Shown: one piece after another, positions 11,250-22,093 of the stretch
Layout of the letters: each line of letters opens with the position of its first letter
How positions within the stretch are numbered: position 1 is the stretch's first letter
Assembly (NCBI GenBank): GCA_010015655.1
Contig: ML976682.1
Coordinates: 1 to 64,000 of the forward strand
DNA length: 64,000 bases
Reading direction: 5' to 3'
From: Bimuria novae-zelandiae CBS 107.79
Lineage: Eukaryota > Ascomycota > Dothideomycetes > Pleosporales > Didymosphaeriaceae
Notes under the pieces: model-generated
The model's input: the letters and a program-made list of their open reading frames with translations, nothing else
What the model was told of the DNA's origin: nothing
Database searches by the model: none
Translations under genes and position numbers: made by a program

Positions 11250-11462
11250 TGTCGCGGTGGGCCGAACGGCTGGTGCGCAGTAGAAAAGATTGTGGAATTC
11301 TTCTGCTGGAGGGTGTACTATCTAGAAGCTACCGAGTATGTATGTGTACGAGCGTAAACATCGCTAGTCCCAGATAGGTGTAGCCCTCTCAGAAAGGTGA
11401 GTGGCAACTAAGCAAGGGTAGGAGTAACCATTTCATCGAGTAAGAGCCATTAAACCGTCACA
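11250..11462 (-). repeat. solo LTR (213 bp) of the intact copia family
   Basis: The LTR is flanked by perfect 5-bp direct repeats AATGT (11245-11249 and 11463-11467), so an element inserted here and was lost by LTR recombination. It is nearly identical to the LTR at 1240-1452 and has the same orientation. It ends about 180 bp before the MFS start codon. Confidence 0.92.
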
Positions 11463-11644
11463 AATGTTGTCTCGGAGGTTTCACACCCGGTCCCAACAGG
11501 CTGGGACGGTTGCCTTCAACGAGAATGCTGCCCTGTAGGAGCCGAGGCAAGTAGGTCAACTCCGCGCAGCTGATATCTATCTCGAGCTGTTCTGGTCGTC
11601 ATCGCGATCCTCCTCGCATCGTCTAGCTTCTAGGTGTGTTCATC

Positions 11645-13235
11645 ATGGCTCTCTCAACCAACAAAGAAACTTCGGATTCCGTGCCGACCCCTCCCAAGAA
11701 TGAAGCTATCATTGACGAAAGCGAGTCCCCGCCCCGCGACCGAGGAGTTTGGGCATGGGTTCAGTGTGTTGCCGGATTCTGTCTTTTCTTTAACACATGG
11801 GGCATGTTGAACTCATTTGGTACTGCCACTTCCTCCCTCATTCATCTTTGACTAATGATCCTCCAAGGCATTTTCCAAACTTTCTATGAGCAAGATTTCC
11901 TGCGCAATTCCTCTGCGAGTCAGGTGTCATGGATCGGAACTGTTCAGTCGTCCTTTATCATGCTAGGATCACTCTACTCGGGCCCCTTATTTGATCGCGG
12001 CTATCTACGACACTTGGTTCTTCTTGGAAGTATTATTCTGGTTTTTGGCATGTTCATGACTAGCATTTGTACACAATACTGGCATATTCTGCTTACGCAA
12101 GGCGTGGTTATGGGCTTGGGAACTGGATGCCTATTCACTCCAACGACTGGCGTCATCGCTTCGCACTTTGACAAGAGACGAGGTCTAGCAATGGGAATCG
12201 TGTCCACTGGAAGCACCATAGGTTGGCATCTTTCCCCAAGACAGTTGTAGTTACTGACTCGATAGGGGGCATTATCTTTCCAGTCATGTTCCATAAGCTA
12301 GTTGATTCCGCTGGCTACGGCTGGACGATCCGCGCAATTGCCTTCTTGATGTTGGCATTATCGATACTTCCAGTTTGCAGTATGCGGGTCCGCGTCAAGA
12401 CACCTTCATCAGGGAATGGCCTCGACATAGGAGCTTTTCGAGACCCTGGGTTTAGCTTCTTTGCTATAGCGATGTTTGTGGGATATCTTGGGCTATACAT
12501 ACCCTTCTTCTACATTCAGCTGTACAGCCTGGAGGAAAGATCTATAGTCGGAGGGTTGAATGTATATACATTGCCAATAATGAATGCGGCCGGGCTTCTT
12601 GGGCGACTGGTAATATCATCTGGAGATCCCTTTGATACCTCGCTAATGGCTTTGTAGGCGCTTGGGTATTTGGGCGATAGAATAGGGCCTTTGAACGCGT
12701 TCATGTTGTCTGCATGGGCGTGTGGTGCCCTCGTATTTGCCTGGAGCGGCATGGAGACTAAGGACAGTGTTATTGCTTTCTGTGTCCTATACGGCTTCTT
12801 CAGTTCTGGATTAATCACACTGCCTGCGACAGTAGTGGCACAGAACCTGTGTCCCGACATCAGGCAATACGGGGTTCGCATGATGCTACATGTGTGCGTA
12901 CCACAGCAGGAGGCGAACTGGGTTGATTCCTATCTGATAGAAGTCAGAGTGGCTATATACATGAAGTGGAGTATCCAGAAGATTCTGGATCTGCAAGGTC
13001 ACATGACTGTGTGACGACATAGTAGAATATTCTAGAGTTGTGATGTTGGCTAACACTACAGCTAGTTCCTGCTGCCCTGGGCTTGCTCATTGGCAACCCA
13101 ATTGCGGGGGCTATCTTGAAAGACGGCTGGACTGGTCTTCAGGTCTTCGCTGCTTCTCTCATTGTGGCCTCTGCAATTTTTTCTGGTTTGACGAAGTACT
13201 TCACGGTTAGGCTCTCGAAGAACATTCAAGGCTGA
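11645..13235 (+). CDS. MFS transporter, monocarboxylate-transporter-like
   Basis: Plasma-membrane exporter or importer of the MCT/SLC16-like fungal family common in metabolite clusters. Five exons (11645-11819, 11868-12221, 12266-12609, 12658-12891, 13062-13235) give 426 residues in frame. After a hydrophilic N-terminus come the family motifs R-G-V-W-A-W-V (TM1 entry), S-W-I-G-T-V-Q, the loop G-P-L-F-D-R-G-Y-L-R, and G-T-G-C-L-F-T-P, with about 12 hydrophobic segments and L-L-I-G-N-P-I-A-G late in the protein. The fourth intron (170 bp, donor GTGTGC) is the least certain junction. The promoter is shared with the hydrolase gene and hit by two LTRs; the PAL-like gene follows on the same strand after about 390 bp. 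The substrate is presumed to be the cluster product. Confidence 0.85.
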
Positions 13236-13628
13236 GGTCAAGATCGCTTGGCAAGTGAAGTCAATGTCATTTGGGCGTGATAATTGAGAAGGACTTGGGG
13301 AAACGATCGATACATCGAGAGCCGCAAAAGTTGTTTTGCACGAATATCCTGGGGAGGCGAAAGGCCTTCAGTACGATTCATCTATTCTCTAGGCGCACTT
13401 AGTCATAATACAAACAATCGGTACCAAAGGATAGATTACATTGCGAAGGAACAGGGTAATACGGGAGGAATATGCCCCCATGCAGCAGCTGCAGGGGCAA
13501 CCTGCAAGTATCTGATTGCAGACCGGTCAATGAAGCCCCGAATTGCATGGCAGGACGTCCCGCATAGACGGAATCATAAAGAACAACCATTCCCCATTGG
13601 TGTCTCTTTCATCGGCACGGTTTTCAAC
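13236..13628. other. intergenic, promoter of the PAL-like gene
   Basis: Between the MFS stop and the PAL-like start. Open frames overlap it but have no family features and run into the PAL first exon in the wrong frame. It is best read as terminator plus promoter. Confidence 0.5.
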
Positions 13629-16036
13629 ATGTCCTCTCATACTGCTCTTGTGGTCACTGAATGGAAGCATCTACTTGCGGTCCTTAACAACAGTGTGCCC
13701 TCCCAGATAGACGGGCATAGTTTGCATCTGTATGACATTGTCGCCGTGTCTCGGTATGTTCAGACACAGCTCCTCACATCTATATGTGGGCGGGCAAATA
13801 AGGACAACAAGCTGTATTGCTATCTGCGAAAAGAAGAGTGAGGAGTCTGTCGAGGAAGAAAGGAGAGGGCGAGAGCTTTATCTTGAAGTAAGTGGTCCGT
13901 GCGCGTAGATGGAACCTTCTACACACACAACCTCTGACATAAGTCACGTGGCTACACTATACCGTTGCTCAGCGACAAATTCTTAGGTTCAATGCACGAG
14001 CCGCCGCTACGGAAGCCGCCTACGAAGGGCTTTCAAGGAGCTCGGACGCTCTCAGATCTCGCCTGGATGAAAGAGAAATTATATATGGTGAGTTTCCCAA
14101 TAAACGGAAACATACCATAACAGTGGATCTCACTCGCCATGTAGGGGTGAACACTGGCTTTGGGGGCAGTGCCGACGCCAGGACAAAACAGACACAAGAA
14201 CTCCAACGTGTGCTCATACGTGAGCTGCATTATGGTATAACGGGACCTAACAGCAGAGACCCTCGCTCTGCATGGAAGAATAGCCATGCCGCGTACGATC
14301 TCGAGAAAGAACAATCTCCCGACAGTCTCCATCTTCCCAAGACATGGACTCGCGCATCTATTCTCATCCGGCTGAACTCTCTCGCCAAGGGGTGCTCAGC
14401 AATTCGTCCAACTGTAGTCGATCGCCTTCTGGATCTTCTAGCCCACGATATCATTCCTGTAATCCCACTGCGCGGAAGCATTTCGGCGTCGGGAGACCTC
14501 TCGCCCTTGTCTTACATCGGTGGCGCTATTCAAGCCAAGCCCACGATTCGCATTCATTCGGGGAGAGGCGAAGAGTTGTTTGCGGATCAGGCAATCGTGG
14601 ACAAGGGCCTTGAGCCTGTAGTTCTAGATGCCAAGGAAGGTCTGGCAATTGTCAATGGGACGGCCATCTCGTGTGGCTCAGGGGCATTGGCTCTCAGCGA
14701 TGCACATGTGCTAGCTGTTCTATCTCAAGTTCTTACTGCGATGACTGTCGAAGCTCTGCACGGAACGATGGAAAGCTTCGATCCATTCTTTTCGATGGTG
14801 CGGCCTCACCCCGGCCAGAGGGATGCGTCCATGAATATGCACAACTTTCTGACAGGCTCCAAGTTGACACACGTTAACACTGGCGAGGGTTCCGTTTTAC
14901 GTCAAGACCGATATGCTGTACGCACTGCTCCGCAATGGATCGGCCCCGTCTTGGAAGACCTGGTTCTGGCGCATCAACAGATCACGATCGAGTGTAATTC
15001 GGCTACCGATAACCCCTTGGTCAATGAGCGCGGAACGATGCTTCACGGCGGCAATTTTCAAGCCAAGTCAGTTACATCTGCTATGGAGAAGGTCCGACAG
15101 GGAAACTGTACTATTGGGCGAATGCTCTTTGCTCAATGCACGGAACTCATCAACCCCAGCACGAACCGAGGCCTCCCACCAAACCTGGTTATCGAAGACC
15201 CTAGTACTTCCTATATCTTCAAGGGAACAGACATCAGTGCTGCCGCATTGCAAGCTGAACTAGGCTTCTTATCGAATCCTGCGAATCACGTGCAGACCGC
15301 TGAGATGGGCAACCAGTCGCTGAATTCTTTGGCCCTGATATCCGCTCGCTATACGCACACAAGCAATGATGTCCTTACTCAGATGATGGCTGCACATCTC
15401 ATAGCCGTCTGTCAAGCGCTCGATCTTCGTGCAATGAAGATCCAATTCATGGACACCTTCCGAACAGAATTTGGAAACCTGGTTGAGGATCTCAACTCGC
15501 ACTATCGACGCCCAGGTGCAGAAAATGTAACCGAGGACAGCGAGAGATTTGCCTCGCTCTGGCATCAGTTCGACACCAAGCTTGACAGTACCGCTGCACT
15601 TGATGGTCAAGATCGATTCAAAGCAATTGCGCAAACACTTCGCACAGTGCTCTTGGAAGACCCGAGCACATTCCGTCTATTGGATCCTTTGACCACTGTC
15701 GAGAGCTTTCAGTCCACCGTGGAGAGATCTCTACGTAGTAGCTGGTGTGCTCATCGCGATGCGTATGTTGTACATGGAGATGCCTCCGGGTTCCTGGGCT
15801 TGGCCTCGCGGAAGATGTACCTGTTCATTAGGAAGGATCTCGGTGTTCCATTGCTCTGCAAAGCGCGAATTCAAACCCCGGTGGAGATGGGTCCCAGTAC
15901 GAGTGAAGCACCAACGGTTGGCTCGTACACATCCATCGTGTACCGCGCTTTACGCGAGGGCCGATTTCTTCTGCCTCTCATCGATATACTCGAGACTACC
16001 CCCGAACATGATGGGCATGTGAGCGCGAGTAGATAG
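13629..16036 (+). CDS. phenylalanine/tyrosine ammonia-lyase or aminomutase (MIO enzyme)
   Basis: Aromatic amino acid lyase family: self-forms the MIO cofactor and eliminates ammonia from Phe or Tyr to give cinnamate or coumarate, or shifts it to a beta-amino acid. Three exons (13629-13753, 13987-14087, 14145-16036) give 705 residues, the normal fungal length. Splicing restores D-I-V-A-V-S-R and I-Y-G-V-N-T-G-F-G-G-S-A-D, supplying the catalytic Tyr (about 75). The MIO triad A-S-G is at about 190-192 inside S-A-S-G-D-L-S-P-L-S-Y-I-G-G. N-N/Q-type motifs (N-S-A-T-D-N-P-L, N-Q-S-L-N-S-L) are present. By my alignment the substrate-selectivity pair (His-Gln in yeast PAL) is Glu-Leu (about 102-103). 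The first intron is long (233 bp). Lyase and mutase cannot be told apart from sequence alone. It is convergent with the DMATS gene, 102 bp away. Confidence 0.92.
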
Positions 16037-16138
16037 GTACAAAGGGTACGTATTCTTCTCGCAGAATGTAATTGACGTTTTCCTTGATCTGAACACTGCA
16101 TTGCTATCTGTACATTGTTTCGCACCATTCAAAATTCT

Positions 16139-17463
16139 TTACATAGGGAAAGCCATCTTTTCAACCTGGGGATTGATATACGAAATGAGCCGAAGGGATC
16201 CGTCGGAGTTAATGGAGCATCCGAGGTAAGTTTGAATTCCCGAGCTTTGTGACAGCTCTTGCTCAAAGCTAAGGATTCCATCAGTCCAATTGCAGTAGAA
16301 ATGGTCATATATGCTTACAACGTTTCTTTGAGAACTTGTCGATACTTGCAAATTTTTTCGCCAAAGCCTTGCTGATGCTGCCAAAAATTCTCGAGCGCTT
16401 CGATGACAGCGTTGTCGCTGGCGGCGTAATGCCTGACAGGTATATATAGCTTGACCTTCGGGAGCTGACTGCCCAAGCGGAACTCTGCGTAGTATAAGAT
16501 ACCAGCGGTTCGGTGATCAACTGCTGGTAAAGGTGTGTTGCTGTCGACGTGGAACAAGAGCTTCCAAAGTCTCTCTAAGTCACCCAATCCTTTGATTGTA
16601 GTTTCATCGGTCAAGCGTCCGTCCAGAGTCATGGCTTTCTTGACTGATCCAAAACAAGTATTCCGCAACCTGAAGTATATCTTGATCCTCGAATGCTCCG
16701 GTTGAACGAGATCGATGGCCAACATTTCAATATCCACGAACGTAGTATTGTTTTTGAAAAAGCCCTGGAGCACCCGAAGAGAGGGGGGAGATCTGTTGAG
16801 ACAGTAGGGTGCTGATAACACAGCCGTCGAAATAGCTGCCCACATATCCGAGTACATGGGGCGACCCGACCCAGAACGAAGGATGAAATATGTCTTCGCA
16901 ACGGCGCCATCCCCCTGTATGTCAAAAGCGTAGAAGATGGAGTTCTTTTGCTTCTGAGACGGCAGCTCTGGGCGCTGATTGAGAAAGGTAGACGAGAAGT
17001 GATCGGACCATGTAAGATCCGTGCCGTCGAGATCCTTGATAACTTCTTGATAGAATGATCGCGAAGACTGGCCACTGTACGAAACCTTTGGTAGACAGTT
17101 GTGAGAATCATAAGGCTCAATGGAGTATTGAATCTTTGGGGGTGCGTCTTCTGTCGTCCAGCCCCAGCCCAGCTCTATAGGTGTGCCATCATCTGTCATG
17201 AAGCTGGTCCAATCGTTGGCATATTCGAAGCCTCTCAACGGTCCCAGAAAGGGCGTAATACAGTGAAGAAAGAACGACATCGCTTTGTCTCGGCTCTCCT
17301 GAGAATACCCTGCACTGGAGAGCAGTTTGGAAAGCAATACGCCGGATGTTCACCACCAAAGGAAGGTTCGGACCTGCAGCTGCGGGCGATTCGTATCAAC
17401 TCGTTGCCGTGAGTAAGTCGTGATGTCGCCATCGAGGCTATTGACATTGGTCTGGGACTTCAT
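16139..17463 (-). pseudogene. DMATS-type aromatic prenyltransferase with in-frame TGA
   Basis: ABBA-fold dimethylallyl transferase family, which moves a prenyl group from DMAPP to an indole, tyrosine or other aromatic acceptor. Two exons (17463-16319, 16268-16139) joined by a 50-bp intron total 425 codons, a normal DMATS size. Seen: conserved W-W then L-L-S-K-L-L-S-S-A-G-Y-S, the P-F-L-G-P motif, a substrate-side E-L-G-W-G-W block, paired tyrosine/lysine/arginine strands such as K-T-Y-F-I-L-R and R-I-K-I-Y-F-R, and the C-terminal S-Y-I-N-P-Q. Codon 38 (17352-17350), right after the W-W pair, is TGA in frame with both sides, and no GT-AG pair I could find removes it while keeping frame. No downstream ATG would restore the N-terminal half. 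The rest looks well conserved, so the loss is recent or read through. It shares a promoter with the P450. Confidence 0.85.
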
Positions 17464-18014
17464 GAAGACGATTCCCAGCAGAAAGGAAAGCGGTGCTTGG
17501 AGGAGGGTCTGCGACACTCTGAGGGTGAAAAACGATAGACGCCCCGGGAGAGTTAACAGTGACTCTTTAAGGATTGAAAGAAGGAACATCATCTTTGCGA
17601 GACTGGTAATCAACTCGAACTATCGATAGAGCCCAAATCATGTGTTAATGTACTGAGATGCTTTGGAAATAGAGAGTTTTGCTGAGGACCTCAAAGATCG
17701 CTTCCGCACGGTGCCGTGTCACTTTGCACATAAGCCTAGCCAGGGTCATCACCTGTGCATTCTGCCTTGAGAAAGCTTATGCGCCGAAGACTACGGAGTC
17801 CGAAGCGACCTTTCAAGCATCCCTGCAATCGATACATTTTAATATATTCTCGGCCATCAATTTCGTCCGTGGTCGCATATGGGGGCACAGCCGATGCGCA
17901 TATCCTTCCGCATGGTGTTAAACAGCCATCATTTTCCGAATAAAATCATCCGATCCCGCGCCTCTGGATTTTGGTGCAGACGCTCTCACTTCAAACGGAG
18001 TCCGAAAAGGCAAA
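17464..18014. other. divergent promoter between DMATS and P450 genes
   Basis: A 551-bp region between two start codons facing away from each other. Short frames cross it without family signals. Its position implies shared control of the prenyltransferase and the P450. Confidence 0.55.
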
Positions 18015-19738
18015 ATGTACTACCTAGAAGCCCTGATCCTACTCGTTGTCTTTCTACTTTCCCAAGTCATAGCAACACGCCTACGATCTGGACTCCGACA
18101 CCTCCCCGGCCCTGCCATTGCAAGCTTCTCTAATCTCTGGAAGATTTACGCTGTGTATAATGGAGAAATTCCCCAGAGAAACATTGCATTGCATGAAAAG
18201 TATGGTCCGGTTGTTCGGATTGGTCCAAACCATGTATCATTCTCCACCCTTACCGCAATGAAGGCAATCTACAATTCCCGTCAAGTCTTTAAGAAGGTGA
18301 GCCCTTACGCAAACTTTTACAATACCATCTGATTCGTGATAGTCAGACTTTTATCGGCCAGTCAGTCCCGTACACAATCGAAAACGGCTGTACAACCTGT
18401 TCTCGGCTCAGGACGTCGAGTATCATTCGAAGCTGAAACGAACCATAGGATCGATATTTAGCCAATCTGCTGTAATTGAGCTTGAATCCAAGATTGACGC
18501 AACGCTTGATCTGTTTCTCGATCAAATTCTAAAAAGGACTGCCAAGGGATCATGCACTCTTGACATGTCCCTCTGGCCACACCTGTTTGCTTTCGATGCA
18601 TTGGGAGATTTGACGCTTTCACATCGATTCGGTTTCTTGGAGTCTGGAACAGATGTCAGAAACATGATTGCGACGGCCGATAAGATCTACGATATGACTG
18701 GACTGGTGAGTTGACGGCGACGCTTTGTGGACCACGACTAATGAAGACAAAGTTTGGACAATCCCCACTTCTGCAGAGTTTGTCAATGAAGATCAAATCG
18801 CGACGGGCTAAAACCAAGCCGAACCCCATCCTTCAACTGTCCGTTGCACAGGCCGAAAGCCGGATTAGGGATGGCACATACAAGCAAGATATGCTAAACA
18901 GTCTTATCGAGATACACAAATCTGACCCGGAGAAACTTTCCGTGGACGATGTTGCGGGAGCTATATACATCAATCTGTATGTCCCCACCAGGTGTGCAGC
19001 ATCCTTGGGCTAATGTTTGAAGAATGGCGGGCCACGATGTTCTCGCAATAACTCTCAGGACGCTCTTCTATCATTTGGCAAGACGTCAAGACGTCCGAAC
19101 AAAACTCAGGGAGGAACTATCGGACACAGAAGGCGATTACCAACTTCCACATCACCTGCCTTACTCCAAACTGTCAAAGTTGACTTATCTGTAAGCGACT
19201 CCTCAAGTAACTCCTTGACATGACTGAGCCCTACTAGGGACGCTGTGGTGTACGAGTCTCTAAGAGTTCACGCCAATACTGGGGTCATACTCGAACGGGT
19301 TGTTCCGCCAGAGGGTTGCACCATTGAAGGATACTGGCTCCCGGGAGGCACCATAGTCGGTGTCAACGGCTGGGTGATTCATCGCAATGCACAAGTTTTT
19401 GGACCCAATGTCGACCAATTCGAGCCTAATAGATGGCTTGATTTGCCAGAATGCAAACTTGTCGAAATGAAGCGCCACATTTTCTCGGTAAGTATCAGTT
19501 TGTCACTTCGCCAGCAAACCCTTCACATATAGACTGGATGCTTACAGCCTCTTAGTTTGGTGCCGGCTCCCGCAGGTGTATAGGGTACAATTTTGCCATG
19601 GCCCTATCATCCAAACTCATTGTGGAGTTCATTAGAAGGTTCGACATGACTCTGATTGAGCCAGATAAGCCCTGGCATATCCATGGGAGTTGGGTGACCA
19701 AGCAAACTCAAATGAACATGAGTGTCAGACGACGCTGA
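18015..19738 (+). CDS. cytochrome P450 monooxygenase
   Basis: Microsomal class II P450 of the fungal pisatin-demethylase-like type. Six exons (18015-18296, 18343-18705, 18747-18976, 19023-19190, 19238-19487, 19556-19738) give 491 residues in exact frame. An N-terminal membrane anchor (about residues 4-20) is followed by the hinge L-P-G-P. E-S-L-R (354-357) is the K-helix ExxR, and F-G-A-G-S-R-R-C-I-G (432-441) is the heme loop with Cys439. The I-helix reads A-G-H-D-V-L-A (294-300): the usual A-G-x-D-T-T threonines are Val and Leu, so proton delivery to the heme oxygen may be unusual. It is the last cluster gene before the Tc1 element and shares its promoter with the DMATS gene. The substrate is unknown. 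Confidence 0.9.
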
Positions 19739-19960
19739 AAGGATAGAAAGAATACTCAAGTAGGATATGTAGCCAATTTTGGCATACAATGGACATGGTC
19801 ATTCCAACTTTCGCCTTCATCTTTCATAGTTCTGTCAGAAGAGATGATACACAACAGCGGATCATATTGCCATGTGTAGGATGAATGGGTGCAAAGAAGT
19901 AGCCTTTGTCTGAGGTCAACTGTGGGGTTGATTGATTGATTGATTGTGTAAGCAGATGTC
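19739..19960. other. spacer between P450 and transposon
   Basis: A 222-bp 3' flank of the P450 with a short ATTG-repeat run (TTGATTGATTGATTGATTG) near 19928. No gene seen. Confidence 0.5.
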
Positions 19961-21598
19961 ACATGCACCACCCCCTGCACTAATTCGTGGGACACTTTCT
20001 AATGAGTCAGCACCCCGCACTCAACACCAAATCTCGCCATCGTCGACGTCGACGTCGACGTCCATAACACCATGAAATTACGTTCAAATAAGACGATTGA
20101 TAGCTCGTTAGAAAGACCTCGTACGCCTGTACAAGATGCCGTCCTCAAAGAGCCTAATACAGAGGAGCGTTCACGATTTTTTGAGGCTATACAGCATAAC
20201 AACAATGTTACCCCTTTCCGCGCGATATCTGTGCCCAGCATGGCATAGGAAAGTCTACAGGCTATCGCTGTATGAAGGAGTTTAAGAAATACAACGACTG
20301 TCGACGCGTACGCAAGCGTAAGAGCCAGGAAAAACATACAAAGCTTGGGCATCCATGGCGTGTAGATGAGTCGACGCTCAGAGCTTTGATGGACGACGCC
20401 ACAAACCCCGTCAGAGACAAACCCTTAGGCGTACAGATCCGTACGAACAATATACCACTTACAAAGCGTGCCTTAGAGCACAATCTCCGTACAAGGATCC
20501 ATGCCGGCGTCTATAAACAAGCCTACACAAAGAAGGAGATATCACTCGACAATAAGTATCTCCGCGTAGGCTACGGCTACGTCAATCAATGGCAGCCTAT
20601 CTTTGGCTTCTGGGATGCCGTTTACTGGACCGACGAGGCTCATTTCAATCCAGAGGAGGACTTTCAGAAGCCTAGCATCCTACGCTACGAGGGAAAGCGT
20701 CTTAAGACGAATAATATAGGCGTACGGAAGCCCGTGAAGAGCTCTCCTTTAACGTTACACATGTACGCCACTGTAAATTGGTACTACAAAGGCCCTCTCG
20801 GCTTTTACAACGACGATGTTGACATGTTAACGCTGCCAAAGCCTCTGCAGAGGCCTCGCAAGTATAAGTACGAGACCCAGCAGAAATATAAGGAAAGGCT
20901 TACTGAGTGGGAGCTTAAATGCCCTCCAGCTATTGAGGGAGACGTCGGCGGCCATCATATGACTCAAGAGTACTACACAGAGCACATATTGCCGTCGTAT
21001 ATAGACGCTGTACAACAGGCTCGTATAGGTGCTACAATAGAGCAGCGGGAGTGGCTCCTACAGGAGGATAACGACCCATCTCATGGCACAAAGTCCTTCA
21101 ACAACGTCTCTAGAAAACTCAAGGATGTGAATTGGATCCGTACACTACTCCATCCAGGCCAGTCGCCGGATCTCAATCCACAAGAAGGCGTATAGCTTAT
21201 CCTCAAACAACGCGTAAAAAGACGTCTTAACAGTCCCCTACCGCCCGAGACTATATGGGATGGTACAAAGCAGCATCTTAAGGAGATCCTCGTACAAGAA
21301 TGGGCTATGATTACGCTCACAGAAATACGTAGGTTAATTTCTAAGATGCCATCTCGGTGCAAGCAACTAGCGACCAACGGCGGTGAGGCTATTCGCTCAG
21401 AACACTGGTAAATCACCAAAAAAATTGTACAAGATTCTTATGCATATACAAATTACTATATAAACTAAAATCTACGCTCTATTCTGATGTATGTGGCTGG
21501 TCGCAGCGCTGAATAAATCGTGGTGTTGAGACTGATGGCCGGTGCTGCTTACCTCAGCGCGGAGTGTCCCACGAATTAGTGCAGGGGGTGGTGCATGT
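19961..21598 (+). mobile_element. Tc1/mariner element with perfect 36-bp inverted repeats
   Basis: The ends 19961-19996 and 21563-21598 are perfect inverted repeats beginning ACATGCACCACCCCCTGCAC. The 1.64-kb element carries one transposase gene. I could not place a clean TA duplication at the outermost bases, so the exact ends may differ by a few bases. Confidence 0.88.
20072..21412 (+). pseudogene. Tc1/mariner (Ant1/Tan1-like) DDE transposase, frameshift plus stop
   Basis: From the ATG at 20072 the frame codes a basic N-terminal part. Near 20220 it shifts: the H-G-I-G-K-S-T-G-Y-R helix-turn-helix text is in another frame, explained by two extra bases in a CG run (CGCGCG). The DDE core is intact from 20272: W-T-D-E-A-H-F (first Asp), E-D-N-D-P-S-H-G (second Asp), S-P-D-L-N-P-Q-E (third acid, about 38 residues on). 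A TAG at 21193-21195 replaces the tryptophan codon expected after N-P-Q-E-G-V, and homology continues to a TAA at 21410-21412. Only two lesions separate it from an open frame, far fewer than in the nearby retroelements. Confidence 0.85.
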
Positions 21599-22093
21599 CT
21601 ACCTTGTGACTAAGCATCATGTACCTAAGGCTGCTCACCAGCCATTGTTCCTACAACATCATGTCACACATCATCAATATCTACATCACACTTGTACATA
21701 CCTATAATCCTACTTGTACCTACTACTACCCTTCCTTACAGATTGATTGAAGAACTAAGCGAGAGTGTTCCGGTAGAGAAATACCCATCCAGACTAGGAT
21801 CACGTGATCTATCCAACATAAAACGTAAACCCCTACTAGATCTAATGCGACATGTAGATTCTATATATTTGCTAATTCTTAAAGTGCTAAAAACACAGGC
21901 TATAGTTAAAGCCTATATCTCGACTCTACGCCGCGGCTTTAGAAGCACGAACTGATCGTTCTTCTACTACTGTATTCCTAGGTGAAGGAAATGTATCTGT
22001 GAGCCGTATTGTCGCAGTCTCTTTCGGAAGGGCAATTCAAGGATATTGTACTGCTCGTACTTAATAAACTGTTATATGTAATTAGCATTAATG
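21599..22093. other. gene-free stretch between transposon and solo LTR
   Basis: About 0.5 kb of moderately AT-rich DNA with a small 88-codon frame (21692-21955) that has no recognisable features. It may be remnant coding DNA or transposon debris. Nothing can be assigned. Confidence 0.4.

Larger units (their letters stand above)
5360..11644. other. divergent promoter region split by two retroelement insertions
   Basis: Between the hydrolase start (5359) and the MFS start (11645) the native DNA is only 5360-5443, 10917-11249 and 11468-11644, about 0.6 kb. The rest is a full copia (5444-10911) and a solo LTR (11250-11462), each with its own 5-bp target duplication. The 10917-11249 piece is not RIP-like in composition and shows no convincing gene. 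Confidence 0.8.

Noticed and set aside
13284..13841. 185-codon frame before the PAL-like gene
   Set aside because: It crosses the true first PAL exon and its intron; the part from 13629 to 13753 is coding, the rest is promoter and intron.
14088..14144. PAL start at the ATG at 14123
   Set aside because: That Met lies in intron 2; splicing 14087 to 14145 restores the conserved I-Y-G-V-N-T-G motif and an upstream exon supplies the family N-terminus.
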